Of a stretch of 64,000 nt of DNA, positions 54,201 through 63,110 are shown one piece after another (position 1 is the first letter of the stretch; every line of letters begins with the position of its first letter). The translations under genes were made by a program, and so were the position numbers. Location: contig JADJNY010000001.1 in assembly GCA_016714045.1 (NCBI GenBank), positions 124,001 through 188,000 on the forward strand, written 5' to 3'. The stretch is from Planctomycetota bacterium. Its GTDB lineage: Bacteria; Planctomycetota; UBA1135; GCA-002686595. The notes under the pieces were generated by a model, which made no database searches, was not told the origin of the DNA, and saw only the letters and a list, made by a program, of their open reading frames with translations.

Positions 54201-57200
54201 TGGGCGCGAGCGCGCGCTGGCTCTCGTCCGCGCCGTCGCCGCGGCCCAGGCGCGCCAGGACGCCCGCGCGTTCGGCGGGCGGGAGCGCGCTCTCCGCGAC
54301 GATGCGCTCGGCGGCGCCGGTCGCGCCGTAGTCGATGCGCTCGCGCGCCATCGTCTCGACGAGGTCCGCGGCGGCGGGGAAGCGCCGCGCCACGGTCGCG
54401 TCGGCCTCCAGGATCGCGTCGCTCCATCCCGCGCGCAGTCCGATCCGGCGCAAGAGCGCCGCGCGCTGCACGAGGCGCGGGGCTTCGGCGGGCTTCTTCT
54501 CCTTCGCACGCGGCAGTGCGTCCCACGCCGCGAGGTCGCGGTCGAGCTCCGCGCGCTGCGCGTCGAAGAACGCGCGCAGCTCGGCCGCGCTCGACGCGCC
54601 GAACAAGCCGTTCTCGAGCGGCGGCCCGTAGCGTTCGAACTCACCGACGTTCTTCGGCGCCCAGGCGTCCGCGTCCTCGTCGGGCTTCGCCGCGGCGGTC
54701 GCGGAGACCTCGAGCGGCACCTGCGCGTACAGGCCGCCGAGCGCGCGCGCGTAGAGCTCCGCAGCGCGTTCGTCGCGCCCGAGTTGCTCGTTCAGCTCGG
54801 CGGTCTTGAGTAGGAGGCTCGGTTCGGCCGCCTGGCTCGCCATCAGGCGCTCGTACACGGCGAGCGCGCTCTCGACGTACTGCGCGTTCTCGAACGACGT
54901 CGCGATCTGGCGCTGGAACGCGCTCCAGTCGGGCACGTCGCGCGCCATCGAGAAGGTCTTCGCGGCGTTCGAGACCTCGCCCGACTTCAGGAACGTCTCG
55001 CCGAGTTCGAGGTACACGCCGGGCGGCACCGCGTCGCCGAGGCCGATCAGGCGCCGGCCGTACGCGAGGCGCTGCTCGTCCATGCCGCCGGCGCTCCGCT
55101 GCTGCACGACGCCGTTGACGACGACGAACGAGTTCGACTGCTTGCCGCGCGCCGTGTCCATCATCTGCCGCAGGAGGCTCGTGCGCTGCTCGCCGGCGAT
55201 CGCGAGCGACGTCTCGAGCGCGCGCAGGATCGCGGGCACGTCCTCGAGCTCTTCCGACAGGTCCGCGACGAGCTGGTACAGGTAGAGCTTGTCGTGGCGC
55301 CGCGCGAGCCGCTCCAGCGTCACGCGCCGCGCCCAGCGCACGATCGGCTCCTTCGCGCGCATGTTGAGCACGCCGTCGATCGCGACCGTGAACAGGTCGT
55401 CCTTGTCCGCGTCGTCGGCGATCACCTGGAAGAGGCCGGTCGCCTGCTCCGTCTTGTTCAGCGCCTTCAGCGCGTTCCCGAGCAGGAGCCACCCGTCGAT
55501 GCGGTCGGGGTTCGCGGCGAGGCCGCGGCGGTACGTCCGCGCGGCGTCGTCGTTCAGGCCGGCGAGCGCGAGCACGCCCGCTTCGAACTCGGCCGCGTCG
55601 CCGGGGCTCTCCGTGCGCGCGAGGTCGGCGAGGATCGCGCGCGCTTCCATCGGCTTGCCGCGCTCGAGGCTCGACATCGCGAGCTGGCGCAGGTGGTCCG
55701 GGCGGTTCTCCGGATCGAGCACGATCAGCTTCCGGACCGTTTTCTCGTAGCGGTAGTAGTCCTTCCCCGCGAGGTAGATGCGCGCCTTCTCCGCGAGCAC
55801 GTCCGCGTCGCCCTTGCCCTTCGACTTCAGGTGCTCTTCGAGCACCTCCGCCGCGGACACGGGGTCGCCGACCTTGCCGTAGAGGCGCACGAGCAGGCCC
55901 GCTTCGCGGTCGTCGGCCTTCCCGGCCGCGAGCTTCTGCTCGAGGTCGACCGCGATGTCGGAGAGCTTCCCGAGGCGCGCCGCGACGGCCATCAAGCGGT
56001 CCTCGACCTGCCGGCGGCGCGGGATCGACGTGACGCGCCTCCACAACGACGTCCAGCGCTCGAGCGCGAGCTCGTCACGGCCGACTTCGGAGCACAACCA
56101 CGCGAGGCGCATCTCGAGGTCCTCTTCGGACGCGTCCGCGCCGCGCGCGGTGCGCAGCGCTTCGAGGACGTCGACGGCGCGTTGTTTGTCGCCGAGGCGC
56201 TCGAAGGCCTCGGCGAGGCGCACGCGTTCGGGCGACGCGGGCGGCGCTTCGGCGTCGAAGCGCGCGAGCTCCGCCAGCGCGGCGTCGGTGCGCCCGCGCG
56301 CCTGCTCGAGCTCCGATAGGAACAGCCGCGCTTCGAGCCGGCCCGCATCGGCGAGCTCGCTGCCCCCGGCGAGGCACAGCTCGGCCGTGCGCCGCGCGAA
56401 GTCGTCGAGCCCTTGCGCGCGCGCGGCTTGCGCGGCCTGCAGGCGCTCGGGGATGCCCGTGCGCGCATCGACGAACGCCTGCCAGATCGCCTGCGCTTCC
56501 TCACGCTTGCCGCGCTCGAGGAACGAGCGCGCGAGGCCTTCGCGCCACTCCAGGCGTTCGGGTTCGTCGGTGATCAACTGGCGGTACGTCGCGACGAGCT
56601 CGTCCTCGCGGCCGGCTTCGCGGCACAGGTCGAGCAGCTCGCGGCGCATTTCGGGCGTGAACGCGCCCTGGTGCGCGCTCTGGAAGAGCGCCATCGCCTC
56701 GTCGACGCGCGCGAGCTCGCGCAGGAGGTCGATCCAGACCGAGCGCGACTCCTCGTCGAGTGTCGGCTCGGCTGCGAAGCGCTCGGCGAGCTTCGCGAGC
56801 GACTTGTCCGCGCGGTGCGCCTCGACGAGCACCGTCAGCGCGTAGCCGCGGTCGCGCTTCAACGCGGCGGCGCCGCGCGCCTTCCACGCGTGCTCCTGCG
56901 CCGCCTTCGGCTCGCTCGCGGCGAGCGACCACTCCGCCAGGCGGATCTCCTGCTTGAAAAGATCCGTCGCCTCGCCGGCGCTCGTGTAGAGGCGGGTCGC
57001 CTCCGCCGGACGGCCGAGCAGCGCGAGCACGACCGCGGCGCGGTTCTGGAAGTCGCGCTCGCCCGACTTCGCGCTCGCCAGGCGGTACAGCGCGGACGCG
57101 TCGGCGGGTTCGGCCGCGAGGTCGGCGCTCGGCGCGGGCTCGGCGTCGGTCGAGGACGCGCTCACGCCCGGGACGGAGCTCGTGCTCGTGATGGAGACCG

Positions 57201-57849
57201 CGCTGGTCAGGCTCGACAGCGGCACGGCGGCGACCGCGGAGACCATCACCGCGCCGCTCGCGCGTCCGCCTCCGCCGCCGGCCGTCTTCGGCGCGCCGGC
57301 GTCGCGGTCGTGTTCGAGCAGCGCGACGCGCAGGTCGACGTGCTGCAGCGTCGCGGCGTCCGCGGTCGCGGAGCGCGCGAGCGCGTAGGCCTCGATCGCC
57401 GCGTCGATGCGGCCGAGCGCGTCGCACAGGTGCGCGCGGTGGAGCAGGAGCGCGGGCGCGACGCCGGCGGGCTCCTTCGCGCCCGCGGGCGTGCGCGCGG
57501 CGACGAGCAGCTCGACGTGATCGAGCGCCGCTTGCAGCTTCCCGTCCGCGTGCAGGATCCACGCGAGGCCCGTGCGGGCGGCGAGCGCCTTCTCCGAACC
57601 GTTCCCGTCCTTCACGACGCGCTCGAGAGCGTCCTCGAGCGCTTGCGCGTCGCCGTCGACGGCGAGCACGGAGCGCAGGAGCTCGCGCCAGGGCTTCGCC
57701 TCGACCGGCGCGCGCGCGAGCAGCGCGTCGAGCGCTTCGACGGACGCGGCGGCGAGCTTCGGCGCATCCTTCTTCGCCGTCGACTGCGCGGCGGCGCCGC
57801 CGGGCGCGAAGGCGAGGAGCACGGCCAAGAGGAACGGGAGGGGACGCAT
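51229..57849 (-). CDS. Giant exported TPR-repeat protein, 2206 residues
   Basis: Very large protein with a signal peptide (MRPLPFLLAVLLAFAPGGAAAQ) and almost continuous helical TPR-like repeats. Examples are GRIDAAIEAYALARS, GDKQRAVDVLEALRTA, GRDELALERWTSLW and GDTERALRALELGL. A low-complexity Gly/Ser/Val linker lies at about residues 190-255. No catalytic motif is visible. It begins seven bases after the VWA gene stop and is the last gene of the MoxR/DUF58/BatA/VWA unit. Exported TPR proteins (BatB/E-like partners) commonly end such operons, but this one is several times larger than usual. It is probably a periplasmic scaffold. Confidence 0.85.
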   Translation of the reverse strand: MRPLPFLLAVLLAFAPGGAAAQSTAKKDAPKLAAASVEALDALLARAPVEAKPWRELLRSVLAVDGDAQALEDALERVVKDGNGSEKALAARTGLAWILHADGKLQAALDHVELLVAARTPAGAKEPAGVAPALLLHRAHLCDALGRIDAAIEAYALARSATADAATLQHVDLRVALLEHDRDAGAPKTAGGGGGRASGAVMVSAVAAVPLSSLTSAVSITSTSSVPGVSASSTDAEPAPSADLAAEPADASALYRLASAKSGERDFQNRAAVVLALLGRPAEATRLYTSAGEATDLFKQEIRLAEWSLAASEPKAAQEHAWKARGAAALKRDRGYALTVLVEAHRADKSLAKLAERFAAEPTLDEESRSVWIDLLRELARVDEAMALFQSAHQGAFTPEMRRELLDLCREAGREDELVATYRQLITDEPERLEWREGLARSFLERGKREEAQAIWQAFVDARTGIPERLQAAQAARAQGLDDFARRTAELCLAGGSELADAGRLEARLFLSELEQARGRTDAALAELARFDAEAPPASPERVRLAEAFERLGDKQRAVDVLEALRTARGADASEEDLEMRLAWLCSEVGRDELALERWTSLWRRVTSIPRRRQVEDRLMAVAARLGKLSDIAVDLEQKLAAGKADDREAGLLVRLYGKVGDPVSAAEVLEEHLKSKGKGDADVLAEKARIYLAGKDYYRYEKTVRKLIVLDPENRPDHLRQLAMSSLERGKPMEARAILADLARTESPGDAAEFEAGVLALAGLNDDAARTYRRGLAANPDRIDGWLLLGNALKALNKTEQATGLFQVIADDADKDDLFTVAIDGVLNMRAKEPIVRWARRVTLERLARRHDKLYLYQLVADLSEELEDVPAILRALETSLAIAGEQRTSLLRQMMDTARGKQSNSFVVVNGVVQQRSAGGMDEQRLAYGRRLIGLGDAVPPGVYLELGETFLKSGEVSNAAKTFSMARDVPDWSAFQRQIATSFENAQYVESALAVYERLMASQAAEPSLLLKTAELNEQLGRDERAAELYARALGGLYAQVPLEVSATAAAKPDEDADAWAPKNVGEFERYGPPLENGLFGASSAAELRAFFDAQRAELDRDLAAWDALPRAKEKKPAEAPRLVQRAALLRRIGLRAGWSDAILEADATVARRFPAAADLVETMARERIDYGATGAAERIVAESALPPAERAGVLARLGRGDGADESQRALAPSDLVARLVPLLLEGDRAKLGLALRAAQLGAPKKEDLAFVQVLVSAAVFAGDAPSVDALTGYALRTIVAHGSGWEDTQKVIPLLERARGVLAPAAFDVLLDSFVQLVAADEKKLQQFQYVLSQLSESRGRPLLSADAVEKRLSECLPDRYYMLDSLLGLVPADARLGLLSPLWSKVPAAQRAYVALSFLSNENEAPAPAFADFLVEAYVTGLEGVDEPVMLTYSLQQIVTNSKLAPDVVRRLVAESVKRWPDDSAFQALDAAAIAKGGDAAASLARVEKLLPALSKADEEREWVVSNALRALVNALGKEHAGELLALVDAYEGSAALEDGPGADRIGELRSSVFELLGDRAKKRASLEARLEKKPKDARLLRELADEAGGSGDPARQRAFLERLADTDKKPATREQLVSYWKRRGHPLNALAARDSAQKKAKPAAAPEDVKKLEPATLLAVKKALDAGRVEDARALYRRTWREFHRESPYGRIYRSRGFGQADPAWPEDATPKDGAARVVKDGLSVYALEEPPKEEAQKRTAYDVLVELPFGGDELARQARSLDASALQGSRALLRGVMHAEVKRLGEREAVDAWTKSVRGGGANTLERALLLAWFEEHAAELTSDHRETLAGLAGAVHPLDASQLRALARLHVKLGLTARAATIYRWCGALSSGRRWFYGNDASISARDLLDEVARELRGDELAAVVESILSAARPATGPGNEDEAEDFAALELATWTKVLGPANALQRSRATIDRALDPKRGLSRAPALAIARVLSATGDTERALRALELGLCRLDAEDVVLGPGQSYRAQWLLQARPIGWDDARTLFPRDATPEWCERAARAAIAWNASGRLQDGVATTLLLAAVQRLHVQGDAPRASAVLAELVQLPCAVGPRLAVLDVARALGRESEARAIEDELVRREALPPHRALAAAERVRAEQGAAAGLAWLEGAARWTLSRPILERLAAWATEANDAERIARWSNATAAAEAAAKDVGLTW

Positions 57850-57856
57850 GTTCGGT

Positions 57857-60427
57857 TCAGGCCGCGCGGACGTCGCGGCGGCGTTGGTAGAGCTCGAAGA
57901 TCCAGGTCGCGAGCGCGAGCGCCAGGAGCCACGGCGCGAGCTCGGCGAGGCGGCGCGGCGCGGCGCCGCCGCCGGCCTTGGGCGCGAAGGACGCGAGCGC
58001 GTCGAGCTGCGCGATCGTGCCGCCGCACGCGCGCGCGGCGCGTTCCAGGTCGAGCGCGCGCGCCGGATCGACGGCGGATTCAGTTACGACGTCGTCGCGC
58101 GCGTTCGAGACGGCGTACACAGGCGCGGAGGTGGGTAAGCCCGCGGCGCGTGCGACGAGGCGAAGCTCTTCGTCAGGGTGCACGAAGAGCGCGCCGCGGA
58201 AGGTGCCGTCCGCGCGCTCGTCGAGCGCGATCGGGACGCCGTTCGAGTCGCCGCGCACGTCCGTGTGATCGCGGCGGACGACGGGCAGCGCGTCAGGGGG
58301 GGCGCTCGCGCGTCGCGTCGCGACGACGTGCACCGCCCCGCCGCGCCGTTCGACGTCGAGGCGGAACGGCGTGCGTCCGTCGTCGGCGGTGCGCGCGAGG
58401 ACGCGCCCGAAGACGCGACCCCAGTCCTTCCACGCGCTCCACGCGCGCGTGCCGGGGCCCGCGGGCTCGCTCGCGAACGTCGTCGCGCGGCCGAGGCCCG
58501 ACTGCGTCGTCGCGAGCAGTGGATGGTGCACGCCCTCGACCTCCATCAACACAACGGCACCCGGTCGCGCGCGCGTCTCGACGTAGCCCGAGAGCTCGGG
58601 GAGCTGCGCGCGCTCGACGCCGCCCCACCAACCCGGACCGCCGTGCGCGACGACCGTGAAGTTGCCGGGCTGGTACGCGGGCAGGCGCGACGTCGTCGGC
58701 TGCTTGAGCAGGATCTCGGGCAGGTTGAAGCGGTCGGGCACGGCGTAGAAGCGGCCCTTGCCCCAGTTCGCGAGTGTCACGAGGAAGTCGGAGTGCGTCT
58801 CCGCGCCGATGAGCACCGTCGACACCGCGATGCCCTCGTCCGCCATGCGGCGGAGGAGCGGCTCGAACGCGCCGTTCTCGACGCCGCCGTCTGTCAGAAC
58901 CAAGACATGCTTGTAGCGGGTCTGCACGTTCTGCATCCCGTAGTACGCCTCCTCGATCGCGGGCAGGATGATCGTCCCGCCGCCGGCGTCCATGCGGTTG
59001 ATCGCGCGCGCGAGATCGATCGTGTTCGAGGCGGGCTGGATCGGCGCGGCCCAGCGCTTCGCGCCGTAGAACTCGACGATGCCGACCTTGTCGTGCGGCA
59101 GGAGGCGCGACATCGCGAGGCGCGCCACTTCCTTCGCGAGCTGGATGCGCTCACCGACCATCGAGCCCGACGTGTCGATGACGAGCGCGAGCGTCGTCGA
59201 CGGGTCGCGCTTCTCTTCCTTCTGGATGCACTCGACGGGCAGCACGTCGGCGAGCGGCGAATCGGCCCAGCCGCCGGGCCCGAAGCTCGCTTCGCCGCCG
59301 CACAAGACGACGCCGAGTCCACGCTCGCGCACCGCGGTCGCGATCCGCTGCTCGAGCGCGTCGGAAACGCCCGCGGCCGGCGCGTCGTCGATCACGACGA
59401 GGTCGTAGCGATCGAGGTCGACGTCGGGCATCGCGTCCGACGCGGGTGCGGGCGTGAACGTGATTCCGGACCCGACGAGCTCGGACAGGCGCTCGCGCCC
59501 TTCCGCGACGCGCGCGCCGAGGTAGAGCGCTTCGAGCGGCGGTTGGACGGCGATCGTGCGCGTGAGGACGGTCGAGCCCGAGCCAGGTGCGCCTTCGATC
59601 GTCGCCCGCAGTCGCGCGAAGCCTGGCGCGCGCGGCTCCCAGTCGAACGAGAGCGTCGTGGTTCCATCGACGGAGGCGTCCGCGCGCCGCGCGATCTCGC
59701 GCTCGCCGCCGGGCCCGTCGACTTCGGTGAGGACGACCGTGAACGCGGGCCCGCGGCCGACGAGGCCGACCGCGACGCGCGCCGTGAAGCCGACGCGCGG
59801 CGCGCCGCCGCCGCGCGCATCGGCGCAGGTGATCGACGTGAAGAACGCCGGCGGCGTCGCGGCGTCGAGGCGCACCGCATGAAGCGGGATCCCGCGGTCC
59901 TGGAGCGCGAGGAGCGCGTCGCCCCAGTTCGCGTCCGTCGCGCGGCCGTCGCTGACGAGCGTCACGGAGCCGCGCGCGCCGGCGGGGATGCGCGCGAGTG
60001 CCAACTCGAGCGCGGCGCCGAGCGGGGAGTCGTGCAAAGCGTCGACGCGGCATGGAGCGCCGACGCGCGCGCGCAGCGCGTCCTCGAGCCCGCGCGCCTC
60101 GCCCTCGTCGCCCGCGATGACGACGAGCTCCGGCACGACGTTCGACGGCAGCGCGCGCACGAGCTTGGGCAGTTCCGCCACGACCTTCTCGCGTGCCTTC
60201 GCCTCGATGCTCCGCGAGAGATCCACGACGAACACGGCGTGCTCGCGCTCGTCCGCCTGCCACAGGACGGGCCGCGCGAGCGCGAACGCGAGCAGCACGA
60301 CCACGAGCGAGCGCAGCGCCGCGAGCGTCGCCGCCCGTCCGCGCGCGCGCTTCGGCCAGAACCACACGAGCGGCGCGAGGAGCGCCAGCGCGAGGAAGCC
60401 GGGGTGGAGGAGCTCGATCGTGCTCAC
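57857..60427 (-). CDS. Membrane VWA-domain protein
   Basis: 856-residue inner-membrane protein. GTG start at 60427 overlaps the previous stop (GTGA). Two N-terminal helices (FLALALLAPLVWFWP; ALRSLVVVLLAFALARPVLW) are followed by a first VWA-like region (HAVFVVDLSRS, DLSRS as a MIDAS-like motif). A central glutamine-amidotransferase-like segment (YDLVVIDDAPAAG...GLGVVLCGGEASFGPGG) comes next, then a second, classical VWA domain (LALVIDTSGSM, MIDAS DTSGS; VLVLTDGG). A C-terminal helix (LAELAPWLLALALATWIFELY) re-enters the membrane. Proteins of this build follow BatA-like genes in MoxR operons. The two metal-ion adhesion sites suggest protein-protein assembly with MoxR-dependent remodelling. Confidence 0.85.
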   Translation of the reverse strand: MSTIELLHPGFLALALLAPLVWFWPKRARGRAATLAALRSLVVVLLAFALARPVLWQADEREHAVFVVDLSRSIEAKAREKVVAELPKLVRALPSNVVPELVVIAGDEGEARGLEDALRARVGAPCRVDALHDSPLGAALELALARIPAGARGSVTLVSDGRATDANWGDALLALQDRGIPLHAVRLDAATPPAFFTSITCADARGGGAPRVGFTARVAVGLVGRGPAFTVVLTEVDGPGGEREIARRADASVDGTTTLSFDWEPRAPGFARLRATIEGAPGSGSTVLTRTIAVQPPLEALYLGARVAEGRERLSELVGSGITFTPAPASDAMPDVDLDRYDLVVIDDAPAAGVSDALEQRIATAVRERGLGVVLCGGEASFGPGGWADSPLADVLPVECIQKEEKRDPSTTLALVIDTSGSMVGERIQLAKEVARLAMSRLLPHDKVGIVEFYGAKRWAAPIQPASNTIDLARAINRMDAGGGTIILPAIEEAYYGMQNVQTRYKHVLVLTDGGVENGAFEPLLRRMADEGIAVSTVLIGAETHSDFLVTLANWGKGRFYAVPDRFNLPEILLKQPTTSRLPAYQPGNFTVVAHGGPGWWGGVERAQLPELSGYVETRARPGAVVLMEVEGVHHPLLATTQSGLGRATTFASEPAGPGTRAWSAWKDWGRVFGRVLARTADDGRTPFRLDVERRGGAVHVVATRRASAPPDALPVVRRDHTDVRGDSNGVPIALDERADGTFRGALFVHPDEELRLVARAAGLPTSAPVYAVSNARDDVVTESAVDPARALDLERAARACGGTIAQLDALASFAPKAGGGAAPRRLAELAPWLLALALATWIFELYQRRRDVRAA

Positions 60428-62205
60428 GGGATGCGATCCGTGCGGGAGAGGAACCACTCGACGAAGAGCAGCACGAGCGCCGCGAGCACGAGCCACGCGA
60501 CGGGCGCGAGCGCGCTCGCGCCGGAGGAGGAGGCACTCTCGACCGCCGTGCCCTGCGGGAACGGCGCGGGACTCGTCGTCGCGCGATCGAGCACGGACGC
60601 GGCGAGCCTCACGCCGCGCTCCTCCTTGTACTCGCCCGCGCGCGGCAGCCGCGCTTCGGCGCCGACGGGGTCGTACCGCACGGAGCGTGACGCCGCGGAG
60701 CCGCTCTGCGCTGTGCCCGCGCCGTTCGCGCCGCGCGGCGCCGCGACGGACTCGAACGCGCGGTCGTCGGAGAGGCGCAGCTCGCCCGCCGCGACGACGC
60801 TCTCGAGCGGTGAAGCGCCCGCGAGCCAGCGCAGCGCGCGTCCGGCGAAGAGCGGGAAGGCGCGCGTGCGCGTGAAGTCGTAGCGCTCGTCGAAGAGCTC
60901 GCTCCACACCGCGACGCCGCGCGCGTCCGCGTCGGCGAGCACGAGCTCGATCGGCTTCGCGGCGCGCTCCGCGAGGTCGAGCGCGTCGATTTCGGCGAGC
61001 CCGAGGTCGGCGAACGCGCGCGCGAGTTCGCGCTCGGGATCGTCGGCCGCGGGGCGCGACAAAACGAACGCGGGCGCGCCGCTCGCGGCGTCGGAGAGCT
61101 CGAGCGCGGGCTTCCCGGCGCCGAAGGCCTCGCCCGCGACGCGCGCGACCGCCTCGGCGTTCGCGGCGTCGTCCGCGAGCTCCAAGCCCGGGTCCGCGTC
61201 GAGCACGAGGCGCAGCGCGTTCGCGGCGCTCGCAGGGAGGGCGGGCGACAGCGCGACGCGTAGCACGGGCCGATCCGGGAGCGCGAGCGCCGCGCGGTCG
61301 TCCGCGGTTACGGCGTCCGCACGCGCGACTCGAGCTTCGATGCGTCCGCCGCGCGCAGGGACGTCGCGCGCAAGCGTGCGCGCGAGGCCGTCCGCGTCGC
61401 GCGTCGTCTCGACCGCCGCCGTGCCGATTCCCTCGAGCACGGGCGCGTCGCCGCTCGCGATGGCGAGCACGTCGACCGCGTCCCACGCGCCCGAGCGCGC
61501 GGGCGATGCGCCGAGCGCGACGATGCCCGTGTTGCCCGTCGCGGGCGCGAGCGCGTGCTGCACGAGCTCGGTGCGGGCCGGCGAGATCTCCGAGCGAGCG
61601 CGAGCGAGCTGTTCGACCGCACCGGGATCGACCGGCGCCGGCGCGAACACCTCGAAGACGCGGCCCGCCTCGGAGGGCTTCTCCGCCGCGAGCGCGAGGA
61701 GCGCGCGCTCAAGCGACGCCGCCGTCGCCTCCGGCGCGAGCCCGCGCGCGCGTTCGTCGAACAAGACGAGCTCCTCCCCCGCGTCGAGCAGCGTCACGGG
61801 GAACGCGCCCGCGACGACGACGCGCGTCGCCGCGCGCGGGAGCTCCGCGGCGCGCGCGCGCACGATCGACAGGGCGTCGGCGAAGCGCGTCCCGCCCTGC
61901 ATGCGCGCCGAGCCGTCGAGGAGCAAGGCATGCTGCTTCGCGCCGCCCGCGGAAGCGCTCGGGCCCGCGAGCGCGATCCACAGAAGTGCCGCGATCAGGA
62001 GCAAGAGCGCGTACGCCCACGGATGCCGGAAGCGCTTCACCAGGACCCGCGCGCGCGCCTCCTCGACCGCTTCCTTCCAGAAGAGCGTCGTGACGACGGT
62101 CACCTCCTGGTGGCGCACGCGCAGACGCTGCAGCGCGTAGAGCAGCCCCGCGAGCCCCGCGAGGCCGAGCACGACGAACAGCGGCGAGAGCGTCGTGAAG
62201 CTCAT
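60424..62205 (-). CDS. BatA-like membrane protein
   Basis: 593-residue protein. The N-terminal helices MSFTTLSPLFVVLGLAGLAG and FRHPWAYALLLLIAALLWIAL frame a basic segment, as in the BatA N-terminal membrane domain. A VWA-like domain follows but its MIDAS is degenerate (ALLLDGSARM). The C terminus has a further helix (APVAWLVLAALVLLFVEWFL). ATG 62205 overlaps the DUF58 stop, and its own stop overlaps the next GTG. It is likely a structural partner of the MoxR/VWA complex. Confidence 0.82.
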   Translation of the reverse strand: MSFTTLSPLFVVLGLAGLAGLLYALQRLRVRHQEVTVVTTLFWKEAVEEARARVLVKRFRHPWAYALLLLIAALLWIALAGPSASAGGAKQHALLLDGSARMQGGTRFADALSIVRARAAELPRAATRVVVAGAFPVTLLDAGEELVLFDERARGLAPEATAASLERALLALAAEKPSEAGRVFEVFAPAPVDPGAVEQLARARSEISPARTELVQHALAPATGNTGIVALGASPARSGAWDAVDVLAIASGDAPVLEGIGTAAVETTRDADGLARTLARDVPARGGRIEARVARADAVTADDRAALALPDRPVLRVALSPALPASAANALRLVLDADPGLELADDAANAEAVARVAGEAFGAGKPALELSDAASGAPAFVLSRPAADDPERELARAFADLGLAEIDALDLAERAAKPIELVLADADARGVAVWSELFDERYDFTRTRAFPLFAGRALRWLAGASPLESVVAAGELRLSDDRAFESVAAPRGANGAGTAQSGSAASRSVRYDPVGAEARLPRAGEYKEERGVRLAASVLDRATTSPAPFPQGTAVESASSSGASALAPVAWLVLAALVLLFVEWFLSRTDRIP

Positions 62206-63110
62206 ACGAGCTGCGTCCCCGCCTCGAAGAGCTTCGCGAGCTGCGCGACGACGTCCGCGTCGACGTCGAGCTTCACCAGTCCCGCCTGCCGCGCGCGCGC
62301 GAAGTCCGCGAGCGCCGCGTCGAAGCGCGCGTGCGCGGCACGGTAGCGCTCGAGCACCGCGGGCGTGATCGACACGTCCGTCACGGCGCCGCTCTCGCAG
62401 TCGGAGAGCCGCAGGTCGCCCGTGAGCGCGGGTTGGGCGTCGCTCTTGCGCACGAGCTGCACGAGCAGGAGCTTCGACCGCACGCCGTGCAGCGCCGCGA
62501 TCACCGCGTCGATGCCCGCGGGATCGAAGAAGTCGGACACGACGCAGACGAGCCCTTCGCGCAGCCCGAGCGCCTGGAAGCGCGCGAGCGAGCGCGGCAG
62601 ATCCGTCGCGCCGTCTAGCCCGGGGGCGGGTTCGAGCCCCGAGCAGAGCTGCGCGAACTGCAGGATGCGGTTCTTGCCGGAGGTCGGCCGCTGCAGGACG
62701 CGCAGGTCCGTATCGAACGGGAAGATGCCGACCTTGTCGTGCTGCCCGAGGCTGATCGCGGCGAGCGCGAGCGATGCGCGCAGCCCCGCGAGCGCGCGCG
62801 GCGGGTCCTCGAGCCACGCGCTCTTCGACACGTCGGGCAGCAAGTACAGCGGCAGGTCCTCGAGCTCCTCGCACAAGCGCACGAACACGCGTCCGAGGCG
62901 CCGATACAGGTTCCAGTCGACGGAACGCAGGTCGTCGCCCGCCGCGTACGGCCGGTAGTCCTTGAACTCGAAGCCGCCGCCCAACGCGCGCGACCGCTGC
63001 TCGGCGAAGCGTCCGCGCGGCGCGACGCGGCGCGCGACGAGGCGCAGCGCCTCGAGCGAGGCGAGGAAGCGCTCGTCGCAGAGCTCTGCGGCCGCGAGGC
63101 GGGAGCTCAT
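62202..63110 (-). CDS. DUF58 family protein
   Basis: 302-residue DUF58 protein with the family signature FKDYRPYAAGDDLRSVDWNLYRR at about residues 49-71 and a degenerate VWA-like fold after it (LPLYLLPDVSKSAW, CVVSDFFDP). It is cytosolic; no membrane segment. The ATG at 63110 overlaps the moxR stop (ATGA), and its stop overlaps the BatA-like start. DUF58 genes are constant partners of MoxR ATPases in this operon type. Confidence 0.92.
   Translation of the reverse strand: MSSRLAAAELCDERFLASLEALRLVARRVAPRGRFAEQRSRALGGGFEFKDYRPYAAGDDLRSVDWNLYRRLGRVFVRLCEELEDLPLYLLPDVSKSAWLEDPPRALAGLRASLALAAISLGQHDKVGIFPFDTDLRVLQRPTSGKNRILQFAQLCSGLEPAPGLDGATDLPRSLARFQALGLREGLVCVVSDFFDPAGIDAVIAALHGVRSKLLLVQLVRKSDAQPALTGDLRLSDCESGAVTDVSITPAVLERYRAAHARFDAALADFARARQAGLVKLDVDADVVAQLAKLFEAGTQLV

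Noticed and set aside
51448..60883. Plus-strand ORFs of about 750-1120 codons opposite the TPR and VWA genes
   Set aside because: Arg/Glu-rich mirror translations of high-GC minus-strand genes; no signal peptide or domain.
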